From: Candidatus Zixiibacteriota bacterium
GTDB lineage: Bacteria; Zixibacteria; MSB-5A5; GN15; PGXB01
Length of the DNA stretch: 44,160 nt
NCBI GenBank assembly: GCA_026397505.1
Contig: JAPLUR010000108.1
Location: forward strand, 1 to 44,160
Reading direction: 5' to 3'
Shown: one piece after another, positions 10,262 through 18,833 of the stretch
Layout of the letters: each line of letters starts with the position of its first letter
Numbering within the stretch: position 1 is the first letter of the stretch
The notes under the pieces: model-generated
Told to the model about the DNA's origin: nothing
Databases searched by the model: none
Seen by the model: only the letters and a program-made list of their open reading frames with translations
Translations under genes and position numbers: made by a program

Positions 10262-10497
10262 AATGACTGTGATTAATCCAGCATGTGGTGGGATATCTTG
10301 GACAATCAATGATAACTCTCGCATTGTGTGAGATGGATATTGCATCCGGCGGTATTGGGCGCAAAGCACGTCTGAATGCCATGTATCGCCGGATGCAGCT
10401 ACTGGTCTATAAGATGTCTATTATGCGCCGATCTCTTGTAGGGGCCGCCTGAATCTCCTTTACACAAGTATTCGCATACCCTATATTAGGGCAACCA

Positions 10498-12567
10498 ATG
10501 CGTCACAATATGAAAGTACCCGATATCATTTTATTAGCAATGCGCGGCCGCAGTAGCCTCATAGCCGGACTAATAACTTCTTGTGTTATCGCGCTAGTGG
10601 CGGCCGCTAATCTATTGCCAGTGGGTTACTTGTGGGGCATTAATCATCTTAAGTATTACCCGGAATTCTGTACCTATTTGATCATTGGCGCGGCACTTCT
10701 CCTGATGATACCTTACATACAATCAAGGATCATATTTGCATTGGATAAAATCTCAAATCCTCTTGCGAGACCTTCACTGGCTCGCGGCTTATTTGCGGCA
10801 GGCGCAATTCTGACATCTCTTTTCCTATTCTGGTCTTTCCGTTCGACGACAACTTTTCTGGGTGATGGGCACCTGCGAACCAATCAAATCCAATTCGGCC
10901 GTTGGTTTCTCCCCACCGAGTTTCTTGATTTCGGATTGCATGCCGCCCTGTACAACTTCATTTTCAAACCATTGGGGGCGGGCGCAGTGCAAACATATCA
11001 GGCAGTGAGCGTCCTATGCGGTGGTATATTTCTGATTGGTATCTGGCGCCTTTCGTCTTTTATGAGACCAACTCGCGCTCTTCTGCCGTTTATTGTCCTC
11101 ATCTCTTCCGGCATGACCGCTCAGTTCTTCGGCTATATTGAAAGCTATTCCCTCCTGGCGGCGCTTTCTCCTTTTGTCTTTCTTGTCGGCCTGAAAGCGG
11201 CTGAAAATTCCGCCGCATTAAAGATATTCGCGGCCTTGATCTTAACGGCCTCTCTTGTACATTCACTGGCTCTCTTCATATTTGGCCCTTCGCTGGCATG
11301 CCTTTATTTTATGCGACGCCGAAAGAATACCATGGAAGCAGGCGATACAACAAAATGGATAATAATATTCTCTCTCATGGCGGTTGCGATATTGATAGCT
11401 GTAAAGACATTGAATATTGACTCATTGGGACGATTTTTCCTCGCCCTATTCCCCTCGTCCGATTCCCCGCAGGCAATATTGACATCACGACATTTCTTCA
11501 ATCTTTTAAATTGGACCCTTTTTTCTGCCCTGCCGATATTTCTTCTTGTACCGCTCATTATGCTCTCTTTTCTGAAACGACCGCCGGTTAATCGGCGAAG
11601 CATTTTCTTGCTCTCGATCATTTTGCCGTCATCCCTCTTTATTCTCTTCTTCACCCCACAACTTGGCGGCCCGCGCGATTGGGATCTGTTTTCTCTTCCG
11701 CTTTTTGCACTGCTGATGGGCGTGATGACCTTTCATCTGTCAATTTCAGAAGGCAATCTTCCCCGGCAGATCATTCCGATTGCATTTCTTTCATTGACGC
11801 TCACCATTTCATTTGCACTCATAAATAACTCTACGATCAGATCTGCCGATCGTTTTGCGGAAGTAATCGAGGTTGGGAAAATCGGCTCCCTTTTCAAGGA
11901 ATACAATCTCCTGAGCGCCTACGCTTCAGATCATCCCGATCTAAAGCAGAAACGCTTCGAGTTTACTCGAAAAGCATGGGAAGCGCCTCCACTCACCAAG
12001 GCCGACTCCACTCTCATCCTCAATAAATTATCGGAGGAATATTATAAGACAGGCGACTGGAACAATGCGCTGCGCTATATCAATCTGTCACTGGAGACCG
12101 ATAGTCTTAATGCACTGACTTACCAATATCTTATCAAATATTACAAGAGAATGGGTGCCTCTGATGATTTGAAGAAGACCGCAGATTTGATGGCCATTCG
12201 ATTTTCCCGGAGCGCCCGCGGCCAAATGGATGCCGGCATGCTTTTTATGGAATTTGGCGATACTGAGCGCGGGTCTGCCTGCCTGGAACGCGCCTACAAC
12301 TTAGACAGCAATGATGTTTTCGTGGTAGTCAACTGCGGGGTCTATGGCCTCCGGCAGGGGGACTATCGGGAGGCAGTGCGGCTACTCAACCGGGCGGTAA
12401 TAATGAGCCCCGATTATTTCAACGCCAATTTTAATTTGGGGTTGGCTTATGGCGCCCTGCGTGACGGGTCCAGCGCAGAGAAATATCTGATTCGGGCGCA
12501 GAAGCTCGCCGCCACTCCCGCCGAAAGCTCGCAGGTGGCCGGTATTCTGAAACGATTGCGCCCCTGA
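10498..12567 (+). CDS. Polytopic membrane protein with C-terminal TPR domain (GT-C-like topology)
   Basis: The 689-residue product has roughly 12 hydrophobic segments between residues 18 and 440, then a soluble C-terminus (about 500-689) containing TPR-like helices (KTGDWNNALRYINLSLETD; GDYREAVRLLNRAVIMSPDY; NLGLAYGALRDGSSAEKYL). A GDG motif at residues 122-124 follows a transmembrane segment, roughly where GT-C glycosyltransferases carry acidic catalytic residues. The layout resembles uncharacterised membrane TPR proteins and O-mannosyltransferase-like enzymes, but no family motif is decisive. The Shine-Dalgarno site is weak, and an in-frame ATG four codons downstream (10510) is an alternative start. 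It is convergent with the Lon-like gene. Confidence 0.7.
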   Translation: MRHNMKVPDIILLAMRGRSSLIAGLITSCVIALVAAANLLPVGYLWGINHLKYYPEFCTYLIIGAALLLMIPYIQSRIIFALDKISNPLARPSLARGLFAAGAILTSLFLFWSFRSTTTFLGDGHLRTNQIQFGRWFLPTEFLDFGLHAALYNFIFKPLGAGAVQTYQAVSVLCGGIFLIGIWRLSSFMRPTRALLPFIVLISSGMTAQFFGYIESYSLLAALSPFVFLVGLKAAENSAALKIFAALILTASLVHSLALFIFGPSLACLYFMRRRKNTMEAGDTTKWIIIFSLMAVAILIAVKTLNIDSLGRFFLALFPSSDSPQAILTSRHFFNLLNWTLFSALPIFLLVPLIMLSFLKRPPVNRRSIFLLSIILPSSLFILFFTPQLGGPRDWDLFSLPLFALLMGVMTFHLSISEGNLPRQIIPIAFLSLTLTISFALINNSTIRSADRFAEVIEVGKIGSLFKEYNLLSAYASDHPDLKQKRFEFTRKAWEAPPLTKADSTLILNKLSEEYYKTGDWNNALRYINLSLETDSLNALTYQYLIKYYKRMGASDDLKKTADLMAIRFSRSARGQMDAGMLFMEFGDTERGSACLERAYNLDSNDVFVVVNCGVYGLRQGDYREAVRLLNRAVIMSPDYFNANFNLGLAYGALRDGSSAEKYLIRAQKLAATPAESSQVAGILKRLRP

Positions 12568-12649
12568 ATAAGGTGCGACCCTGCCATACCTATTAACATC
12601 TATACCTGATGCCGAAACCTTCCGGGGAAGCTCGACCCTGACTTCTCTT

Positions 12650-15148
12650 CTACCGCTTAGGTTTTTTGCGCGGTTTTCTTCTTGCCGGCCCGACCTTCTT
12701 CTTCTTCTTTCCCTCCTGCTCATTCTCACCCTCAGCGGCGGTCTTGTACTCCTTGGCCAGCTTATCCAGTGCTTTATCCACCAGGTCAAAAATCGTGCCT
12801 TTGGTGAAACCGCCTTTGGGAAGCTCGGTTCCGGCCGGCATGCCGGTCAGTATCTCTATCCCCTCGTCAATGGACGCCACCGGATAAACGTGGAATTTTC
12901 CCGCCTCAACGGCATCGACCACCTCCTGTTTCAACTGCAGCTCGGCCACATTCTGAATCGGTATGATCACCCCTTGCCGCCCGGTCAGACCCTTGGCCTT
13001 GCAGACCGTAAAGAAACCCTCAATCTTCTCATTCACTCCGCCGATCGGCTGTATCTCGCCGTACTGGTTGACCGAACCGGTGACCGCGATTCCCTGGTCA
13101 ATAGGGAGATTTCCTAATGCCGAAAAGATGGCGTAAATTTCGGTTGAGGAGGCGGAATCGCCATCCACCCCGGAGTACGACTGCTCAAAACAGATTGATG
13201 CCGACATAACCAGCGGCTTGTTGCGGGCGAATTTTCCGCGCAGGTAGCCGCTCAACACCAGTACACCCTTATTATGAATCGGACCGGAAAGATCCGATTC
13301 GCGTTCGATATTTATCACCCCCTGCCGTCCGACTGAAGTCCGCACTGTCAGTCGTGTCGGGCGCCCGAAACTGTACTCCCCGGTGTCATAAACCGAAAGG
13401 CCGTTGATTTGTCCCACCGCTTTGCCGGTGACATTGATCAAGAGGACCTCGTTCTCATACATCTCCTGAATTTTATCCTCAACCAGATTGACTCTCTCGA
13501 CCCGTTGGCGCCGCGCCTCACGGACATCCTCTCGGGTGACCGCCTTATGTTTTTTGTCGATGGCGCAAAAAGCCGCCTCCCGCACCAGATCGGAAACATT
13601 GGTGAAACGGGTGGAGAGACGATTCTTGCGTCCGGCCAGGCGGCTGCCGTAAGAGACAACCTCTTCCAAACCGCCGATATCGAACGGGGGGAGCTTTTCG
13701 TCGTCGGTGATCTTGCGTACAAAGGCGACATATTCCTTTAGAGACTGGTCGTTCATCTCCATCTCATGGTCGAACTCGGCCTTAACCTTGAAAATCTTCT
13801 TAAAATCCTCTTCCGCTTCAAGCAGGATATTGTAGATTCGCCGCTCTCCGATAAGAACGACTTTGATCTTGATCGGGATCGGTTCCGGCTTGAGTCCTGA
13901 GCCGGCCATCATGTAGAACGGGTCGTATCCGGCTATCTCCAGAAAACCGCTCATCAGCATTCTCTTTAGAGGCAGCCAGACTCCCGGCTCGGTGAAGAGG
14001 TCCAGGGCATGGACGATGAGATATCCGCCCGAGGCCTGCAGAAGCGAGCCGCCGCGGATGCGCGAAAAATCAGTGCGCCAGTACCCGTGCCGGTCAACCA
14101 CGCGCTCGGTCGTGCCGAAAAGATTGCGATAAGATGGCGTGTGTTCGACAACAACCGGGGCCTTTTTGGTCTCGGCATTGTCGAGAATCAGGTTGACGGC
14201 GAACTCTTCAAACGGTTCTTTCTTGCGGAATGGTGGAGCTTCCTCCTCGCCCCGACGCGGGCCGGCCTCACGGAAACGATCGAGATCGCCCAGGAGCGTC
14301 TCCTGCACCGCATCGAGATAAGCAGAGACTTTCGGATCGGGATATTTTTTCTTGAGAACATTGATTTTATCGCTCACGGCCGGTGAAATCAGGGAATAGT
14401 CGAGTTTTTCAAGCGCCTCCTCCAGTTTTATGGCCAGTTTTTTCGATTCAATCTCGACGACGCTCATTTCCCGTTTGAGACGTTCCACTTTTCGCTCGAT
14501 ATCATCGAGTCTATCCTGTGCGAATTTTCCCTCTCTGACCAGTTGCTCCAGGCGTTCAAGGGGGACCGGCTCATTATCGACCAGCGGCTGAAGTTCGTTG
14601 CGGATTCCAAGGGCCACCTGCATCTGCACCATGACAAATCCATCGGCGGTCATTTTCTTTTCAAACGCCTCGATGAATTTCTTCTGCCGTCCTGAAAAAT
14701 CGGAGGCGATCCGGCTGCGGCGGGACTTGTAATCCTCGCTCATGAAAATTTTGGGTATTGATTTCCGCAGAGTGGTAGTCAAATACTCCATATCGCGCTT
14801 GAAATGACGTCCCTGACCGGCGTCGAAAATCAGGGCGATAGGACTGTCGGAGCTCTGGAAATTATTGACATAGCAGATGTCATGCAGTTCCGGCTTTTTC
14901 GTATCGAGGTCCTCAAGAATTGTTTTTATGGTGGTGGAACGGCCCGTTCCGGTCAGACCGGTGACAAAAATATTATAGCCGCGGCTTTCGATCCGCAGAC
15001 CGAGTTTGATAGATTTGATGGCTCTTTCCTGTCCGATAATACCGCAACAGGGGTCAATGTCCCGGGAGGATGTGATTTTCAGCTTACTCAGATTAAAACC
15101 GGGGGTAAGGTCTTTGGCTTTCAGTTCCCGGCGGTTCATTTTCACCAT
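12650..15148 (-). CDS. Lon-type ATP-dependent protease (AAA_32 / LonB-LonH-like, COG1067)
   Basis: An ATP-dependent protease of 832 residues. The P-loop region reads GLTGTGRST (residues 64-72), with Arg in place of the usual Lys, which I believe is common in this non-classical Lon branch. The middle is a charged coiled-coil insertion (about 190-300), followed by GGYLIVHALDLF typical of the AAA_32 domain. The C-terminal Lon protease domain has the Ser-Lys dyad S665 (GDSAS) and K708 (GGVNEKIEG). The spacing of 43 equals that in classical Lon (679/722). The protein ends in a lysine/arginine-rich tail. AGGAGG precedes the ATG. The gene stands alone, divergent from tRNA-Glu. It probably degrades damaged or regulatory cytoplasmic proteins. 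Confidence 0.93.
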   Translation of the reverse strand: MVKMNRRELKAKDLTPGFNLSKLKITSSRDIDPCCGIIGQERAIKSIKLGLRIESRGYNIFVTGLTGTGRSTTIKTILEDLDTKKPELHDICYVNNFQSSDSPIALIFDAGQGRHFKRDMEYLTTTLRKSIPKIFMSEDYKSRRSRIASDFSGRQKKFIEAFEKKMTADGFVMVQMQVALGIRNELQPLVDNEPVPLERLEQLVREGKFAQDRLDDIERKVERLKREMSVVEIESKKLAIKLEEALEKLDYSLISPAVSDKINVLKKKYPDPKVSAYLDAVQETLLGDLDRFREAGPRRGEEEAPPFRKKEPFEEFAVNLILDNAETKKAPVVVEHTPSYRNLFGTTERVVDRHGYWRTDFSRIRGGSLLQASGGYLIVHALDLFTEPGVWLPLKRMLMSGFLEIAGYDPFYMMAGSGLKPEPIPIKIKVVLIGERRIYNILLEAEEDFKKIFKVKAEFDHEMEMNDQSLKEYVAFVRKITDDEKLPPFDIGGLEEVVSYGSRLAGRKNRLSTRFTNVSDLVREAAFCAIDKKHKAVTREDVREARRQRVERVNLVEDKIQEMYENEVLLINVTGKAVGQINGLSVYDTGEYSFGRPTRLTVRTSVGRQGVINIERESDLSGPIHNKGVLVLSGYLRGKFARNKPLVMSASICFEQSYSGVDGDSASSTEIYAIFSALGNLPIDQGIAVTGSVNQYGEIQPIGGVNEKIEGFFTVCKAKGLTGRQGVIIPIQNVAELQLKQEVVDAVEAGKFHVYPVASIDEGIEILTGMPAGTELPKGGFTKGTIFDLVDKALDKLAKEYKTAAEGENEQEGKKKKKVGPARRKPRKKPKR

Positions 15149-15175
15149 CGGTCCTCCTGTATTTGATTTGGGCGT

Positions 15176-15204
15176 AATATAAATTCTTTGGCCGGATAAA
15201 ACAA
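15176..15204 (-). promoter_or_regulatory. Possible promoter of the Lon-like gene
   Basis: Minus strand TTGTTT (15204-15199), 17 nt, TATATT (15181-15176), about 28 nt before the start codon. The -35 is weak, so this is tentative. Confidence 0.35.
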
Positions 15205-15211
15205 GCTGCTC

Positions 15212-15239
15212 TTGACATGTGGAAATGAGCCATTATATT
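15212..15239 (+). promoter_or_regulatory. tRNA-Glu promoter
   Basis: TTGACA at 15212-15217, 16-nt spacer, TATATT at 15234-15239, ending 20 nt before the tRNA. A perfect -35 and a 5-of-6 -10 make it convincing. Confidence 0.75.
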
Positions 15240-15259
15240 AGGCCGACTTTGGGGGAGAC

Positions 15260-15335
15260 GGCGGTATCGTCTAGTGGCCCAGGACGGGTGGTTCTCAGCC
15301 ATCAAACCGGGGTTCGATTCCCCGTACCGCTACCA
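15260..15335 (+). tRNA. tRNA-Glu (anticodon CTC)
   Basis: A full cloverleaf can be folded. The acceptor stem is GGCGGTA/TACCGCT (first pair G-U), the D arm is GTCT...GGAC, and the anticodon stem is GGTGG/CCATC with loop TTCTCAG (anticodon CTC). The T arm is CGGGG/CCCCG with loop TTCGATT, followed by discriminator A and an encoded CCA. The D-arm sequence is close to that of E. coli tRNA-Glu, supporting the assignment. It is a single gene, not part of an rRNA operon. Confidence 0.95.
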
Positions 15336-15346
15336 AGCTTGTCAGG

Positions 15347-15375
15347 GCGCCTGACCGAAAAATTCCGTCAGGCGC
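15347..15375 (+). terminator. Hairpin downstream of tRNA-Glu, probable terminator
   Basis: A perfect 9-bp inverted repeat GCGCCTGAC / GTCAGGCGC with an 11-nt loop starts 12 nt after the tRNA. There is no real T-run after it, so termination or 3'-end processing is inferred from position. Confidence 0.5.
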
Positions 15376-15446
15376 TTGGCATTTAGCGCACTGTCGCATT
15401 TAATTTGTAAAATTGATTATTTTTTATCCATAAGCTGATTTTTTCC

Positions 15447-15475
15447 TTGACAAACAGCATCTGGTATATTATAGA
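15447..15475 (+). promoter_or_regulatory. Sigma70-like promoter of the DUF4097-like / maturase operon
   Basis: TTGACA at 15447-15452, 17 nt, TATAGA at 15470-15475. It gives a leader of about 175 nt before the ATG at 15657. The leader contains a hairpin TGGCC (15554-15558) / GGCCA (15565-15569), with a run of six T at 15578-15583, a possible weak attenuator. Confidence 0.6.
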
Positions 15476-15656
15476 ATCATTGTATTTAGGGTAAGTCGCT
15501 AAAAAAATATTTCTGGGTTCCGGACTAGCGGAGTAGTTCTGGGTGGCTGTGTCTGGCCGAAAGTGGCCATCGCAACCTTTTTTGGCGGGAGCAATGCCAT
15601 GATGATCTTGATATTGGATTATGTCTATAAGAATGCCTACAATCAAAGGAGGTATC

Positions 15657-16526
15657 ATGAGATTGGGATTTGGGAAACTGGTGGGGCTCTTTCTTATAAT
15701 TTCGGTATTCTCGGGTAATGCCATGGCTTCGGCAAAAGAAGAATCTCACTCGTTCAGCAATGTAAGTTCTGTTAATATTGAGCTTCTGACCGGCAGCCTT
15801 GAAATCCTGACAGGAGATCAGGACGGGGTTGTGGTCCGCCTTCGCAACGAACTGCCTCGACCGGAGGTGCTTATTACTAAGATTGAGGTGGTAAATGGAG
15901 CGCTGGTAATTAAGGAGAATACGGGCGACCAAAAACCCAACGGAAAGACCTTTTGGACATTGCTGGTTCCATCGGATGCGAAATTTGCGTCGATCGTCTG
16001 CCATAGCGCTCTTGGTGAAATTGATTGCATCGGTTTGAAGGCAGACACAATCGACTGCAAAGCTGCTTCGGGGTACATCGCCGTTGATTCGCTCCAGGCC
16101 AAAAGCCTGACGCTGTCAACGACAACGGCACCCCTCACCATTAGACATTCAATCGCCCTGGAATCCGCTGAAATGGTTTCGGCCGACGGCGATCTGTTCA
16201 TTGAACTTCTCCATTTGCCCGCCAACGAATTAAAGGGTGCTTCTACCACCGGGAAACTGCAATTGGAGGTGCCTGATTTCGGAGAGAATTTCCAACTATC
16301 CATAAAGAAGAACGCCGGTCAGGGAAAGGTGATTAGTCCGTTCGAATGCACCAATAAGGAAACACGTAGATTAAACGAGAACGACCTTTATTTGACCGAC
16401 GTTTGCACCGTGATTCGCGGGAAGGGCGGTCCGGAAATTGACCTATTGACCGGCTCCGGCCTTATTCAAATAACTACCGATGATAAGCGCCACGCCGGTG
16501 ACCGGACGCCACCGGATAGCAAATAG
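15657..16526 (+). CDS. Secreted DUF4097-like beta-repeat protein
   Basis: I chose the ATG at 15657 because AGGAGG lies six bases upstream; an in-frame ATG at 15621 lacks such a site. The product is 289 residues, with a signal peptide (MRLGFGKLVGLFLIISVFSG, cleavage after about residue 25). The rest is short beta strands with alternating hydrophobics, VNIELLTGSLEILTGD near the start and GPEIDLLTGSGLIQI at the end, the pattern of DUF4097 putative adhesin-like proteins. Its molecular role is unknown. Its stop lies 19 nt before the radical SAM start, so the two are co-transcribed. That suggests a role in the peptide pathway, such as immunity, periplasmic binding or surface anchoring, but this is context inference only. 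Confidence 0.65.
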   Translation: MRLGFGKLVGLFLIISVFSGNAMASAKEESHSFSNVSSVNIELLTGSLEILTGDQDGVVVRLRNELPRPEVLITKIEVVNGALVIKENTGDQKPNGKTFWTLLVPSDAKFASIVCHSALGEIDCIGLKADTIDCKAASGYIAVDSLQAKSLTLSTTTAPLTIRHSIALESAEMVSADGDLFIELLHLPANELKGASTTGKLQLEVPDFGENFQLSIKKNAGQGKVISPFECTNKETRRLNENDLYLTDVCTVIRGKGGPEIDLLTGSGLIQITTDDKRHAGDRTPPDSK

Positions 16527-16545
16527 ATATGAGGAGGAAAAGACC

Positions 16546-17937
16546 ATGCCGGAGAAACTTAAACCATCATTCTATAACTTTCTGTTTGATCTTGATGATG
16601 GTAAGCACCTGGCTTTCAATGCCGTGACCGGGGCCTTTGTCAGAATCCATGAAGAGGACTACGAAAAAACCAAAGCCCTTTTTTCCTCGCCCGAGGACTT
16701 CGTCGTCAACGACGAATCCGACCGCAAACTGCTTGAGGACGCCAAAAGAGCCAAGTTTATAATTGATAGTGACACCGATGAATTTGACCTTTTGCGATTC
16801 CGCCACAATATGGGGAAATACTCCAGTGAACGGTTTTATTTGACCGTCATGCCGACCCTGGAGTGCAATTTCCGATGCCCTTATTGTTACGAGAATCCCC
16901 GCAAGGGGAAAATGAGTCCGGAGATGCAGCAAGCCCTTGTCCGATGGGTCGAGGAAAAGCTTCCCGGATGCCGGGGATTGGGTGTCGGCTGGTTCGGAGG
17001 GGAACCGCTGCTGGCTTTCGATGTCATTCGAAATCTGACCGCCGATTTCATCGCCCTGTGTAAGAAGCGTGATATCCAGTACACCGGATCAATGACTACC
17101 AATGGCTTCTTTCTAATTCCCAAAATCGCCGATCGCCTGGAGGAGTTGTCCATCAAAATGCTGCAGGTGACCCTGGATGGCCCGCCCGAATCCCACAACG
17201 CTCGTCGGGTATTGAGAAATGGACGGGGAAGTTTCCAAAGAATAATCGACAATCTCACCCTTATTTGCGAAAATTATCCCGATATCAATATCATCTTGAG
17301 AGTCAATTTTGATACTCAAAATTATGATTCGATTCCCGAAATCTTTGGATTTATACCGGATTCGCTCCGACTTAGGTCGCGGATCTATTTCCGTCAGGTC
17401 TATCCGCCGCCGCAGTGGTGGGACAAATCGACCCCAACCAAAACCTCCGCGGTACCCAGAGATGTGGGAAGTCTGAGTTTTATACATCTGGAGAAAGAGG
17501 CGCTTGATCGGGAATTCCTCGTTCTCCTGAGCAATTACTCTCCATCGGCCGGATACTGCGAAGCGGACTATGTGAATCATTTTGTGGTCGACCCCGACTG
17601 CAACCTGCACAAGTGCACCGTGGCCTTCGATGAGGAGCACCGCATCGGTCATATTACCCCGGAGGGCAAAGCCGTTATGAACATGCCCTTGCTGGCCAAA
17701 TGGATGCTCCGCGAAACAATGGAAAGAGATAATTGCCGGGTATGTCGAATTCTTCCCCTGTGTATGGGAGGATGCGGTTTCACCACCCTCTGCAACAAGG
17801 GAAGAAATGTCTGCAGCACAGTTAACAGCGAGAATATGGCCGTCGAAAATCTTAAGCTCCTTTATAGAAACAAAATTATCGAGGAGAGTCGCAAGAGACA
17901 ACTGAATCAACCTGAGCCGGCTGAAGCGGCTCTATAA
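16546..17937 (+). CDS. Radical SAM/SPASM peptide maturase
   Basis: I chose the ATG at 16546, preceded by GAGGAGG, over an upstream in-frame ATG inside the previous gene. The 463-residue product has an N-terminal segment (about 1-95) like that of peptide-modifying SPASM enzymes. The radical SAM cluster motif is C107-x3-C111-x2-C114 (CNFRCPYC), followed by GWFGGEPLL and TTNGFFL. The C-terminal SPASM domain has C338, C352 and C357, then C397-x2-C400-x5-C406-x3-C410, then C416 and C423, enough for two auxiliary Fe-S clusters. Enzymes of this class install thioether or C-C crosslinks in ribosomal peptides. The three Cys-rich peptide genes immediately downstream are the obvious substrates. Sactipeptide- or ranthipeptide-like chemistry is likely but cannot be read from sequence. 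Confidence 0.92.
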   Translation: MPEKLKPSFYNFLFDLDDGKHLAFNAVTGAFVRIHEEDYEKTKALFSSPEDFVVNDESDRKLLEDAKRAKFIIDSDTDEFDLLRFRHNMGKYSSERFYLTVMPTLECNFRCPYCYENPRKGKMSPEMQQALVRWVEEKLPGCRGLGVGWFGGEPLLAFDVIRNLTADFIALCKKRDIQYTGSMTTNGFFLIPKIADRLEELSIKMLQVTLDGPPESHNARRVLRNGRGSFQRIIDNLTLICENYPDINIILRVNFDTQNYDSIPEIFGFIPDSLRLRSRIYFRQVYPPPQWWDKSTPTKTSAVPRDVGSLSFIHLEKEALDREFLVLLSNYSPSAGYCEADYVNHFVVDPDCNLHKCTVAFDEEHRIGHITPEGKAVMNMPLLAKWMLRETMERDNCRVCRILPLCMGGCGFTTLCNKGRNVCSTVNSENMAVENLKLLYRNKIIEESRKRQLNQPEPAEAAL

Positions 17938-18019
17938 ATTGGGCAATGGGGAAAAAGCAAATTGTCGCTTAATGGGTGGGGGCGTGTGGGGAAACTAATA
18001 GACCAATGATAGCGATTAA

Positions 18020-18051
18020 CCGGAATGTATCCGGATTGATCCTTTCCTTTT
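18020..18051 (+). terminator. Weak hairpin plus T-rich tract between maturase and first precursor
   Basis: A 5-bp stem CCGGA/TCCGG with a 5-nt loop is followed after several bases by TTTCCTTTTTT. It could attenuate read-through from the maturase or separate transcripts, but the stem is short. Confidence 0.25.
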
Positions 18052-18118
18052 TTGCTGACAGTCTGAACCGGCTCCGAGAGGCAAACCGATTAATCTGTCG
18101 TGTAAGGAGGTGAGAAAT

Positions 18119-18259
18119 ATGGATTTTTTGATTCAGCCCATGGGACCTGAGATGCTTGGCGGTATTATTGATTTCGGTTGCACTACTAACAAGGTTGCGG
18201 GCTGTGGCTGCAATATGGTTCAGGGTTGTGGCTGTCCGCAGCAGATAATGGAAGCATAG
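18119..18259 (+). CDS. Cys-rich RiPP precursor peptide 1 (46 aa)
   Basis: An ORF of 46 codons begins MDFLIQPM and has a strong site, AAGGAGG, eight bases before the ATG. A leader of about 20 residues without cysteine is followed by a glycine-rich core with five cysteines at 21, 29, 31, 37 and 39 (C-x7-C-x-C-x5-C-x-C), including VAGCGCNMVQGCGCPQQ. Leader and core boundaries are inferred. It is the first peptide after the SPASM maturase. An LGG occurs at residues 13-15 but is absent from the sister peptides, so a double-glycine cleavage site is not supported. Metal binding through the CxC pairs is an alternative role. Confidence 0.88.
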   Translation: MDFLIQPMGPEMLGGIIDFGCTTNKVAGCGCNMVQGCGCPQQIMEA

Positions 18260-18450
18260 CCATTGCTGTAATTGCTTGGACTAGAGAATAGGTATTAAAC
18301 CTGATCGAGATGCCTTTTCGGAGCCGACGAAAATTACAGGTTTATTCTGAAGTTGATCGATAATTGAATCAACGGGTAATACTCTGATTTTAGATGAAAA
18401 CCGGCTTCGGGAGGCCGGGCGATCAATTTGTCGACAAGGAGGTGATAAAT

Positions 18451-18585
18451 ATGGATTTCCTCATCCAGCCTGTTGAATCAGCGTTGATGATTTTCGCTGT
18501 CTTTAATTGCATGCCCAATCAGGTGTCCGTGTGTGCCTGCAATCCGATAGCAGGTTGTACATGCCCGGTGCAGATTAAGGAGTGA
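18451..18585 (+). CDS. Cys-rich RiPP precursor peptide 2 (44 aa)
   Basis: Begins MDFLIQPV, with AAGGAGG eight bases upstream. Cysteines at 20, 28, 30, 36 and 38 keep exactly the same spacing as the other two copies, while most other core residues differ (VCACNPIAGCTCPVQ instead of GCGC). Conservation of cysteine spacing despite sequence divergence argues that the cysteines are what the maturase or the final structure needs. It is the most divergent intact copy and may give a different product. Confidence 0.86.
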   Translation: MDFLIQPVESALMIFAVFNCMPNQVSVCACNPIAGCTCPVQIKE

Positions 18586-18704
18586 TTGGGAATATGGTTT
18601 AGTCATCAATCGATTGAAGTTAGCGGCGAGCGTTATTTAAGGCCAAATAAAACCGGCTCCGGGAGACATATTGATCAAGCGATAGAATAAAGGAGGTGAG
18701 ATGG

Positions 18705-18833
18705 ATGGATTTTTTGATTCAGCCGATGGATTCAGCGATTTTCGGAAGCATCATTGATTTTGGTTGCGTTACCAATAAGGTAGCAGGTTGCGGCTGTAAT
18801 ATGGTTGCAGGTTGCGGTTGTCCGCAGACCTAA
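18705..18833 (+). CDS. Cys-rich RiPP precursor peptide 3 (42 aa)
   Basis: Begins MDFLIQPM, with cysteines at 21, 29, 31, 37 and 39. The core (KVAGCGCNMVAGCGCPQ) is almost identical to that of peptide 1, with a shorter tail. The start is the second ATG of an ATGGATGG sequence: the one at 18705 is in frame with the leader and has the same 8-nt spacing from AGGAGG as its sisters, while the ATG at 18701 is out of frame. Confidence 0.87.
   Translation: MDFLIQPMDSAIFGSIIDFGCVTNKVAGCGCNMVAGCGCPQT

Noticed and set aside
18119-18259. Double-glycine (C39-type) cleavage site in the precursor leader
   Set aside because: LGG appears only in peptide 1 and is not conserved in peptides 2 and 3; the exporter has no C39 domain.
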